From NCBI GenBank assembly GCA_001823105.1, contig MHTO01000019.1:5079-42456 (forward strand): DNA of 37,378 nt, given 5' to 3'. The notes beneath the pieces were generated by a model. That model was given only the letters and a program-made list of their open reading frames with translations, did not search any database and was not told where the DNA came from. Position numbers and translations under genes: made by a program. Shown here in pieces: positions 31,943 through 37,378 of the stretch (the stretch's first letter is position 1; each line of letters opens with the position of its first letter). The stretch comes from Candidatus Wildermuthbacteria bacterium GWA2_46_15 (GTDB lineage: Bacteria > Patescibacteriota > Minisyncoccia > Minisyncoccales > GWA2-46-15).

Positions 31943-33574
31943 ATGTCTAAACAAATTTTTTACCAAGAAGCGGCCAGAAAAAGACTCAAAGCGGGCGTCG
32001 ATAAACTGGCCGATGCCGTCAAAATCACTTTGGGTCCCAAGGGCCGCAACGTGGTTCTGGACAAAGGCTTTGGCGTGCCGGTCATCACCAGTGACGGGGT
32101 ATCGGTGGCGAAAGAAATTGAACTAGAAGACCGAACGGAAAACCTGGGCGCCGAGATCGTCAAAGAAGTGGCCGAGAAGACCAATGAAGCGGCCGGCGAT
32201 GGCACGACCACGGCCGTCATTCTGGCCCAAAGCATCATTACCGAGGGCTTAAAAAACGTGGCCGCCGGCGCCGATCCCATGGCCATTCGCCGGGGCATTG
32301 AAAAAGCCGGTCAGAAAGTCATCGCCGAGTTAAAGAAAATGGCCAAACCCATTTCCAACCAGAATGAGATTTCTCAAGTGGCCACCATTTCTGCCGGCGA
32401 CCCGGAGATCGGCAACCTCATTGCTCAGGTCATCGAAGAAGTGGGCAAGGATGGCGTCGTGACCGTCGAAGAATCTCAGACTTTTGGCCTGCAAAAAGAA
32501 GTGGTCAAGGGTTTGCAGTTTGACCGCGGTTACATCTCTCCTTACATGGTGACCAACGTTGAAAGAATGGTCGCCGAATTAGAAGATCCCTATATTTTAA
32601 TGACCGAGAAGAAGATTTCGAGTTTACAGGAAATCTTGCCCGTCATGGAAAAAGTCGCCCAGAGCGGCAAAAAGGATTTATTGATCATTGCCGAAGAAGT
32701 GGATGGCGATGCTTTGGCCACCATGGTCGTTAATAAATTAAGGGGCAATTTTAACGCCCTGGCCGTTAAGGCGCCGGGGTTTGGCGATCGACGCAAGGAA
32801 ATGCTGCAGGATATTGCCGCGGTCTGCGGCGGCCAGCTGGTTTCCGATGAACTGGGCTTAAAGCTCGAGAATATCGAACTCAAAATGCTGGGTTCCGCCC
32901 GAAAAGTGGTGGTGACCAAAGAGAATACGACCATTATTGAGGGCAAGGGCAAAAAAGAAGAGATCGAAGCGCGCATCGCTCAAATCAAGAATGAATTAAA
33001 GAACACCACCTCCGACTTTGACAAAGAAAAGCTTCAGGAAAGATTGGCTAAATTAGCCGGAGGCGTAGCCGTCATCAAAGTGGGGGCGGCGACCGAAGTG
33101 GAGCAAAAAGCCAAACAGCACAAGACCGAAGATGCTTTGAATGCCACCCGGGCGGCCATTGAAGAGGGCATCGTGCCGGGCGGCGGCGTCGCTCTCTTAA
33201 GAACCATCGCTGTCTTAGAAGGATTGGAATTGGCCGGTGACGAAAAAACCGGCGTCAATATTCTTAAAAAGGCTTTGGAAGCGCCGCTCCGTCAGTTAGT
33301 CGAAAATGCCGGCCTCGAAGGTTCCGTCGTCGTTGAGGAAGTTAAAAAGAGAGGCGGCCACTTTGGTTTTAACGCCGCCGCCATGGAATATCAGGACTTG
33401 ATTGAGAACGGCATTATTGATCCGACCAAAGTCGTCAGAACGGCTCTGGAGAATGCGGTTTCGGCGGCCAGCATGCTTTTGACGACCGAGGCCGTCGTCG
33501 TCAACCAGCCGGAAGAAAAGAAAGGCGGGATGTCCAGAATAGGCGGCATGGGCGGAATGAACGAAGAATACTAG
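31943..33574 (+). CDS. groEL: Chaperonin GroEL
   Basis: A 543-residue GroEL. KITLGPKGRNVVLDKGFG and AGDGTTTAVILAQ (nucleotide-binding Asp 86) lie in the equatorial domain. The apical domain contains FDRGYISPYMVTN, and VKAPGFGDRRKEML follows. ALNATRAAIEEGIVPGGGVALL closes the ATP pocket. It ends with the flexible Gly/Met tail GGMGGMNEEY. It encloses unfolded proteins with GroES. A strong bidirectional terminator follows the stop. Confidence 0.98.
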   Translation: MSKQIFYQEAARKRLKAGVDKLADAVKITLGPKGRNVVLDKGFGVPVITSDGVSVAKEIELEDRTENLGAEIVKEVAEKTNEAAGDGTTTAVILAQSIITEGLKNVAAGADPMAIRRGIEKAGQKVIAELKKMAKPISNQNEISQVATISAGDPEIGNLIAQVIEEVGKDGVVTVEESQTFGLQKEVVKGLQFDRGYISPYMVTNVERMVAELEDPYILMTEKKISSLQEILPVMEKVAQSGKKDLLIIAEEVDGDALATMVVNKLRGNFNALAVKAPGFGDRRKEMLQDIAAVCGGQLVSDELGLKLENIELKMLGSARKVVVTKENTTIIEGKGKKEEIEARIAQIKNELKNTTSDFDKEKLQERLAKLAGGVAVIKVGAATEVEQKAKQHKTEDALNATRAAIEEGIVPGGGVALLRTIAVLEGLELAGDEKTGVNILKKALEAPLRQLVENAGLEGSVVVEEVKKRGGHFGFNAAAMEYQDLIENGIIDPTKVVRTALENAVSAASMLLTTEAVVVNQPEEKKGGMSRIGGMGGMNEEY

Positions 33575-33591
33575 TAAGACTCGATCTTTAG

Positions 33592-33630
33592 ACAGAAAAC
33601 GGAGGAGACCGGGTCTCCTCCGTTTTCTGT
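33592..33630. terminator. Strong terminator after groESL
   Basis: A nearly loop-less 18-19-bp stem with arm ACAGAAAACGGAGGAGACC; the A-rich foot on one side and TTTTCTGTT on the other allow termination on both strands. Confidence 0.8.
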
Positions 33631-33657
33631 TGCCAAACCGGTCTTTTCTGCTAGAAT
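33630..33657 (+). promoter_or_regulatory. lemA promoter
   Basis: TTGCCA (33630-33635), 16 bp, TAGAAT (33652-33657) preceded by TGC, an extended -10 identical to that of ftsK. Leader of about 40 nt. Confidence 0.65.
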
Positions 33658-33704
33658 GAAAACGATATCAAAGGTCGCTCTCTTACTTTTTAAACTTCAA
33701 AACC

Positions 33705-34259
33705 ATGTTACCATTTCAAGTTTTATTTTTGGCCGTGGTTCTTGTCGCCGCCTGGCTGGTTTTAACCTATAACCGCCTGGTGGCTTTAAGACAGCGAGCC
33801 AAAGAAGCCTGGTCCGACATTGAGGTTCAGCTGAAGAGAAGATACGATCTGATCCCCAACTTGGTCCAGACGGTCAAGGGCTATGCCGCTCACGAATCGG
33901 GCGTCTTTGAAAGAGTGACCCAGGCCCGGACTCGGGCCATGGGCGCCCAGGGCATGAAAGAGCAGGCCGAAGCGGAAAACATGCTTTCGCAAACCCTGAA
34001 AAGCCTTTTTGCCGTGGCCGAAAACTATCCTCAGCTGCAGGCGGCCCAGAATTTCTTGGCCTTGCAGAATGAGCTGACCGATACCGAAGACAAAATTCAG
34101 GCGGCGCGTCGGTTCTATAACGCTAATGTCCGGGATTTGAGCATTGCCGTCCAGACCTTTCCTTCGAGCCTGATCGCCGGCGCTTTCGACTTCAAGGCTC
34201 CCGAGTTTTTTGAGACCGTCAACGAAGCGGAAAAAGAGCCGGTCCAAGTTAAGTTTTAG
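33705..34259 (+). CDS. lemA: LemA family protein
   Basis: A 184-residue protein with one N-terminal membrane segment (residues 3-22) and the LemA signature YNRLVALRQRAKEAWSDIEVQLKRRYDLIPNL (in outline), followed by helices with LSQTLKSLFAVAENYPQL and ENELTDTEDKIQAARRFYNANVRDLS. The helical domain should face outside. Its function is unsettled, though LemA is often next to htpX, as here, suggesting a link to membrane protein quality control. Own promoter; a repeat spacer separates it from htpX. Confidence 0.95.
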   Translation: MLPFQVLFLAVVLVAAWLVLTYNRLVALRQRAKEAWSDIEVQLKRRYDLIPNLVQTVKGYAAHESGVFERVTQARTRAMGAQGMKEQAEAENMLSQTLKSLFAVAENYPQLQAAQNFLALQNELTDTEDKIQAARRFYNANVRDLSIAVQTFPSSLIAGAFDFKAPEFFETVNEAEKEPVQVKF

Positions 34260-34339
34260 CGTAAAGCTTAAAGCGATTTCTAGTTTTTAATTTTGAGTCG
34301 TAATTTTGCGCTTTGAGATTTGAATTTTGAGTTTGAAAC
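34260..34339. repeat. AAAGCG-type repeat between lemA and htpX
   Basis: GCGTAAAGCTTAAAGCG at the left and TTTTGCGCTTTGAGATTTGAATTTTGAG at the right; the two halves are partly inverse. Third intergenic copy of this family. Confidence 0.65.
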
Positions 34340-35230
34340 ATGACCATCTACACCCAAGCCTCTTCCAACGTTCGTAAAACCTGGATTCTTTTGGGTTCAT
34401 TTTTGGTTTTTATCATCGGCCTGGGCTGGCTCTTCAGCTATGTTTTGGACAATCAACTCATTCTGGTTTTTGTCACCGTCTTCAGCCTTGCTACCAGCTT
34501 CGTCAGCTATTGGTATTCGGACAAGATTGTTTTGGCGATGACCCATGCCCAAGAAGTTGACCACGCTAAAAATCTCGAGCTCTATCACTTGTTAGAAAAC
34601 TTATGCATTGCCGCGGGCCTGCCGCAACCAAAGTTCTACATCCTGGAGGAAGCCCAGCCCAACGCCTTTGCCACCGGCCGGGATCCCCAGCACGGCGTCA
34701 TCGTCGTGACGCGCGGTTTGCTGGAGAAGCTGGAAAAACCCGAGCTCGAAGGCGTCTTGGCCCACGAATTGTCCCACATCGGCAACCGCGACAGTCTTTT
34801 AATGACGGTCGTCGTCATCCTGGCCGGCCTGGTTTCCAATCTGTCTAGTTTCTTTTTCCGGATGAATTGGCGCCGCCAGAGCGACGACAATAATAAAGCC
34901 GGCGCCATTCTGATGGTGGCGGCTCTGGCGGCCGCCATCCTGGCTCCTTTGGCCGCTCTACTGATCCAGCTGGCCATTTCCCGGAAGCGGGAGTTTTTGG
35001 CCGATGCCTCGGGTTCCCTTTTAACCCGTTATCCCGAAGGATTGGCTCGGGCCCTGGCCAAAATCAGCCTGGATCCGGCGTCTCTGAAGGTGGCCAATCC
35101 CGGCACCGCCCACCTCTATATCGTCAATCCTTTGCGAGGGAAGGCGGCGGCGGGCTGGCTGGCCGGTCTCTTCTCCACCCATCCGCCCATCAACGATCGC
35201 ATCAAAGCTCTGCGCGAGATGAGCATTTAA
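34340..35230 (+). CDS. htpX: HtpX family M48 zinc metalloprotease
   Basis: A 296-residue membrane protease. Membrane segments lie at about 14-34 and 38-57, with a further pair around 153-175 and 188-212. The zinc site is GVLAHELSHIGNRD (H142, E143, H146) with E218 in SRKREFLADASG as third ligand. The end STHPPINDRIKALREM is characteristic. It degrades misfolded membrane proteins from the cytoplasmic side. It probably works with LemA. The start ATG follows the repeat spacer; no own promoter is clear. Confidence 0.96.
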   Translation: MTIYTQASSNVRKTWILLGSFLVFIIGLGWLFSYVLDNQLILVFVTVFSLATSFVSYWYSDKIVLAMTHAQEVDHAKNLELYHLLENLCIAAGLPQPKFYILEEAQPNAFATGRDPQHGVIVVTRGLLEKLEKPELEGVLAHELSHIGNRDSLLMTVVVILAGLVSNLSSFFFRMNWRRQSDDNNKAGAILMVAALAAAILAPLAALLIQLAISRKREFLADASGSLLTRYPEGLARALAKISLDPASLKVANPGTAHLYIVNPLRGKAAAGWLAGLFSTHPPINDRIKALREMSI

Positions 35231-35234
35231 ACCT

Positions 35235-35669
35235 ATGAAACAACCATTGATTCGCACCATTTATCTTTACCTTTTTACTTTAATCGGACTGGTTTTAATT
35301 ACCATTGGTTCGGTTAATCTGATAAACTTGGGATTAAAAAGATTTATTTTTACCAAAGCAGACCAGGAATTAAACTATAATCTCAAGCCGTCTTTTCCGA
35401 TGACGATCGATGGCAGAGCGGCAACAGAGGAAGACTTTATTTCGGCAGTAGAGAAATGCCAGGAAAAGTGCGATTTAACTTCAGAGCAAAAACAGCAGAT
35501 TGCCAGCTGGCTGAAAGATTACAAAATTTGGCAGGAGCAAGAAAAACAATTTGATTATCTGGCTCAGCAAAGACAAAGAGAGTTTTCTTTGGCTTTGGCT
35601 TTGATTATTGTTGGTTTGCCGCTTTACCTTTATCACTGGTCAACCATCAAAAGAGAAACCAAAGACTAG
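35235..35669 (+). CDS. Small two-TM membrane protein, unknown function
   Basis: A 144-residue protein with hydrophobic segments at about 9-32 and 119-136, separated by a polar, helical region (EKCQEKCDLTSEQKQQIASWLKDYK) with two Cys. The topology puts most of the middle part on one side of the membrane. I believe similar proteins are widespread in CPR genomes, but I cannot name the family with certainty. It starts four bases after the htpX stop, so translation may be coupled and it may belong to the lemA-htpX unit. Confidence 0.75.
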   Translation: MKQPLIRTIYLYLFTLIGLVLITIGSVNLINLGLKRFIFTKADQELNYNLKPSFPMTIDGRAATEEDFISAVEKCQEKCDLTSEQKQQIASWLKDYKIWQEQEKQFDYLAQQRQREFSLALALIIVGLPLYLYHWSTIKRETKD

Positions 35670-35672
35670 AGA

Positions 35673-35695
35673 ATTAAGGAGCTAAGCTCCTTAAT
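35673..35695. repeat. Perfect hairpin before tRNA-Ser
   Basis: ATTAAGGAGC, loop TAA, and its exact inverse. No U-tract follows. The last bases are two nucleotides before the tRNA. Confidence 0.75.
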
Positions 35696-35697
35696 GA

Positions 35698-35781
35698 GGA
35701 GGAGTCGCATAGCGGCCATTGCAACGGCTTGGAAAGCCGTGATCCGAAAGGGTCCCGTGGGTTCGAGTCCCACCTCCTCCG
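35698..35781 (+). tRNA. tRNA-Ser (GGA anticodon)
   Basis: Acceptor GGAGGAG (35698-35704) pairs with CTCCTCC (35774-35780) plus discriminator G. The anticodon stem-loop ACGGC-TTGGAAA-GCCGT gives GGA. A long variable arm (GATCCGAAAGGGTCCC) and T arm GTGGG-TTCGAGT-CCCAC follow. CCA is not encoded. Confidence 0.95.
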
Positions 35782-35806
35782 CTTTAACAATTTAATCTAT
35801 GCTTTC

Positions 35807-36268
35807 ATGAAAGGATTTGTCATCAACATCGAAAAAGAGACTCGGGCGAACGAGAATTTCCGCCAGGTTCTCTACACCTCTAAACACAGCCAGTTGGTCT
35901 TGATGAGCCTCAAGCCCCGGGAAGAAATCGGGATGGAGAGGCATCCCGACAACGACCAGTTTTTCCGCTTTGAAAGGGGACGGGGCAAATGCGTCATCGA
36001 TGGACACGAGTATGAGGTTTCTGACGGCGTGGCCGTGGTCGTGCCGGCCGGCGCCGAGCACAACGTCGTCAATATTTCTGAAACCGAAGACCTCAAACTC
36101 TACACTATCTATTCCCCGGCCCACCACCAAGACGGCATTGTGCGCCAGAGCAAGACCGAGGCCGCGGCCAGCACCCGGAGTTCGACGGCGTCACCACCGA
36201 ATAAGGCCGTGCTTAACCAGGTTAAGCACAAGGTTAAAAATACTGGCTTTGGAAGTGTAAAATATTAG
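35807..36268 (+). CDS. Cupin domain protein with a probably frameshifted C-terminus
   Basis: I start at ATG 35807 (MKGFVINIEKETRANENF); an earlier in-frame start at 35729 would overlap tRNA-Ser. The small cupin barrel is intact: LMSLKPREEIGMERHPDNDQFFR, GRGKCVIDGHEYEVSDGVAVVVPAGAEHNVVN, LKLYTIYSPAHHQDGIV. His, Asp/Gln and His residues here are the usual metal site, but the substrate is unknown. The last 30 residues look abnormal. The next frame reads EFDGVTTE and then TAA at 36202-36204, which resembles the normal family end, so a one-base loss near 36168 would explain the shift. The present frame runs on through a palindrome. An assembly error is possible. Confidence 0.85.
   Translation: MKGFVINIEKETRANENFRQVLYTSKHSQLVLMSLKPREEIGMERHPDNDQFFRFERGRGKCVIDGHEYEVSDGVAVVVPAGAEHNVVNISETEDLKLYTIYSPAHHQDGIVRQSKTEAAASTRSSTASPPNKAVLNQVKHKVKNTGFGSVKY
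36166..36229. repeat. Cupin-tail repeat copy A, ending in the GTGCTTAAC palindrome
   Basis: GCGGCCAGC, GGAGTTCGACGGCGTCAC, CACCGAATAAGGC and GTGCTTA also occur in order at 37173-37225. Copy A continues into GTGCTTAAC-CAG-GTTAAGCAC (36209-36229), whose arms equal those at 678-698. Confidence 0.8.
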
Positions 36269-36307
36269 AAAGGTCGATCTTTTATTCAATTAACTGACTG
36301 ATAGATT

Positions 36308-36739
36308 ATGGAAAACTCTAAAAAAATTGATCCTTCGACAGGCTCAGGATCAACCCTGAGCAAAGCCGAATGGGTTGAGTGGATCTTACGTGTGGCCGTG
36401 GCCGGCGAGTTTATCGGCCACGGCGCATTTGCGCTGCAAGGTCGCCCGGCCTGGGTGGCCTGGTTTTCCATCTTCGGCGTCTCCGATCCGCAAATCGCCA
36501 CGACGCTTCTCTGGCTCGTTGGCCTGCTCGACATCACTCTGGCGGTTTTGGTTTTGATTAAACCGGTTCGCCTCGCCCTTCTCTGGATGACCTTTTGGGG
36601 TTTTTGGACCGCCTTAATGCGCCCGATCGCCGGCGAATCAATTTTTGAATTCGTGGAAAGGTGGGCAAACTGGGGCGCGCCACTGGCCTTATTGCTTCTT
36701 GTCGGTTGGCCCAAATCAATTAAAGAATGGCTTAGATAA
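36308..36739 (+). CDS. DoxX-like membrane protein
   Basis: A 143-residue protein with four hydrophobic segments. VEWILRVAVAGEFIGHGAFAL, WFSIFGVSDPQ, LLDITLAVLVLIKP and LMRPIAGE are reminiscent of the DoxX superfamily. DoxX proteins are often linked to redox or sulfur chemistry at the membrane. The first 22 residues (IDPSTGSGSTLSKAEW) are encoded by a CCTTCGACAGGCTCA palindrome, so the native N-terminus may have been replaced. It lies 27 bp before the VKOR gene, which has a good SD, and the pair seems to form one unit. Confidence 0.72.
   Translation: MENSKKIDPSTGSGSTLSKAEWVEWILRVAVAGEFIGHGAFALQGRPAWVAWFSIFGVSDPQIATTLLWLVGLLDITLAVLVLIKPVRLALLWMTFWGFWTALMRPIAGESIFEFVERWANWGAPLALLLLVGWPKSIKEWLR
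36332..36373. repeat. CCTTCGACAGGCTCAGG-type palindrome in the DoxX N-terminus
   Basis: CCTTCGACAGGCTCAGG (36332-36348) is followed by the imperfect inverse CCTGAGCAAAGCCGAATGG. Same family as 4769-4809. Read in frame as PSTGSGSTLSKAEW. Confidence 0.75.
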
Positions 36740-36766
36740 TTGAATTAATTGAAAGGAATATAGTTT

Positions 36767-37171
36767 ATGGAACCATACTTGACTTTGCTGCTGATTTTTT
36801 CCGGCTTGGGAATCGTGGATACGCTCTACCTGGCCTACCACAGCATCACCAAAACCGACGTTGCCTGTCCGTTTTTCCCGAAAGAGTGGTGCCGGAAAGT
36901 TCAATACAGCCAACTGAGCAGAACCTTTGGGATTCCCAATTCGTATTTGGGATTGGTCATGTATCTCGTTATTTTCGGATTAACCATCGGCCATATAAAC
37001 GCCTTGGCCGTTCCCTTTTGGTGGCTGCAACTGGTAATCGGTTTTGGATTTTTATTCTCCCTGTATTTCACCTTTGTTCAGGCATTTATCCTGCGGGCGT
37101 TTTGCACCTGGTGCGTTGTCTCCGCCGTTAGTTTTACGGCGCTGGCCGTGGCTGCTTTCATTCTGCGCTGA
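36767..37171 (+). CDS. Vitamin K epoxide reductase (VKOR) family protein
   Basis: A 134-residue protein with four membrane segments (about 5-25, 57-77, 84-104, 111-133). The redox residues fit VKOR: C34 and C42 in the outer loop, and C113/C116 as CTWC in the last helix. Ser/Thr-rich LSRTFGIPNSYLG is the conserved loop. VKOR reoxidises a thioredoxin-like protein using quinone to make disulfides outside the membrane. No fused thioredoxin domain is present and no partner is in the window. SD GAAAGGAA precedes the ATG. Together with DoxX this suggests a small envelope redox module. Confidence 0.88.
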   Translation: MEPYLTLLLIFSGLGIVDTLYLAYHSITKTDVACPFFPKEWCRKVQYSQLSRTFGIPNSYLGLVMYLVIFGLTIGHINALAVPFWWLQLVIGFGFLFSLYFTFVQAFILRAFCTWCVVSAVSFTALAVAAFILR

Positions 37172-37172
37172 G

Positions 37173-37225
37173 CGGCCAGCGTGCTGGAGTTCGACGGCGT
37201 CACTCACCGAATAAGGCTGTGCTTA
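37173..37225. repeat. Cupin-tail repeat copy B
   Basis: About 46 of 52 positions match copy A (36166-36215), with one extra base in CACTCACC. CCAGC-GT-GCTGG forms a small hairpin here. It is not in frame with any gene. Confidence 0.75.
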
Positions 37226-37235
37226 CGACCGAATA

Positions 37236-37274
37236 GTTGCTTGGTCTGACCAAGCAACGCCTGATCAAGCAACG
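37236..37274. repeat. REP-like palindrome with GGTC-W-GACC core plus third arm
   Basis: Arm GTTGCTTGGTC (37236-37246), central T, exact inverse arm to 37258, then a third half-arm GATCAAGCAACG (37263-37274). Same layout as 6534-6570. Confidence 0.8.
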
Positions 37275-37279
37275 CTCCA

Positions 37280-37378
37280 ATGAAACCAATTTTGGTTACC
37301 ACCTACATTAATCCCGACTTGGACGGTTTCGCTTCGGTGCTGGCCTACACCGAGTTTTTGAATAAGACGGGTTTCTCC
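37280..37378 (+). CDS. DHH-family phosphoesterase / Mn-dependent inorganic pyrophosphatase-like, 3' truncated
   Basis: Starts at ATG 37280 and is open to the end of the window (33 residues): KPILVTTYINPDLDGFASVLAYTEFL. The NPDLDG element with adjacent TTYI corresponds to the metal-binding N(P)DxD of DHH phosphoesterases, most like the family II pyrophosphatases. Only the first strand and motif are visible, so the exact subfamily is open. It starts five bases after a REP-like element. Confidence 0.7.
   Translation, partial: MKPILVTTYINPDLDGFASVLAYTEFLNKTGFS

Noticed and set aside
35729..35806. Upstream start for the cupin gene
   Set aside because: It would place coding sequence within tRNA-Ser; the ATG at 35807 begins the conserved N-terminus.

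Overview
The window looks like a chromosomal segment of a Candidate Phyla Radiation (Patescibacteria) bacterium, probably of the Parcubacteria/Microgenomates type. This is inferred from family recall, not from a search. The signs are compact RpoB and RpoC, an archaeal-type cupin glucose-6-phosphate isomerase, O-antigen-ligase/TPR membrane proteins, an oligopeptide-binding protein with an embedded peptidoglycan-binding domain, and many small palindromic repeats. TGA ends several genes (rpoC, rpsR, the mutase), so UGA is a stop codon here, unlike in Gracilibacteria and Absconditabacteria.

Layout. 1-6465 (+): the 3' end of comM, yraN, two tandem paralogous O-antigen-ligase-like/TPR proteins, and a GC-rich small membrane protein with a consensus promoter. 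6466-6963: a 498-bp non-coding region with palindromes, two promoters and two terminator-like hairpins, forming the rpoBC leader. 6964-17987 (+): rpoB, rpoC, ftsK, a REP-associated tyrosine transposase (RAYT) bracketed by inverted palindromes, and recA. 18098-19156 (-): rpsF-ssb-rpsR. 19246-20634 (+): a phosphomannomutase/phosphoglucomutase. 20645-28502 (-): capA, a YvlD-like protein, secG, the binding protein, the cupin isomerase, tRNA-Leu(CAG), a second RAYT, rnj and trpS. 28617-37378 (+): uvrA, groES-groEL, lemA-htpX, a small two-TM protein, tRNA-Ser(GGA), a cupin, DoxX, VKOR, and the start of a DHH-type phosphoesterase.

How the genes work together. Most are housekeeping: transcription (rpoBC), translation (rpsF, rpsR, trpS, tRNAs), RNA turnover (rnj), DNA maintenance (recA, uvrA, ssb, ftsK) and protein quality control (groESL, htpX with lemA). 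The rest serve the envelope: sugar activation and glycan transfer, SecG, peptide binding, CapA, and a DoxX/VKOR pair that suggests extracytoplasmic disulfide chemistry.

The main unusual feature is the density of short palindromic repeats of several families. Some flank the two RAYTs, some are stand-alone, and some are inserted in frame in conserved genes. A repeat translated as TQSAKRK occurs in the same reading frame once in RpoC and at two places in UvrA. UvrA also carries an exact 30-bp double hairpin (ten residues) just before its C-terminal zinc finger. This resembles the protein-coding palindromic elements of Rickettsia. A second theme is promoters that place the transcription start at or beside the start codon (rpsF, the mutase, yvlD-like, ftsK), predicting leaderless mRNAs.
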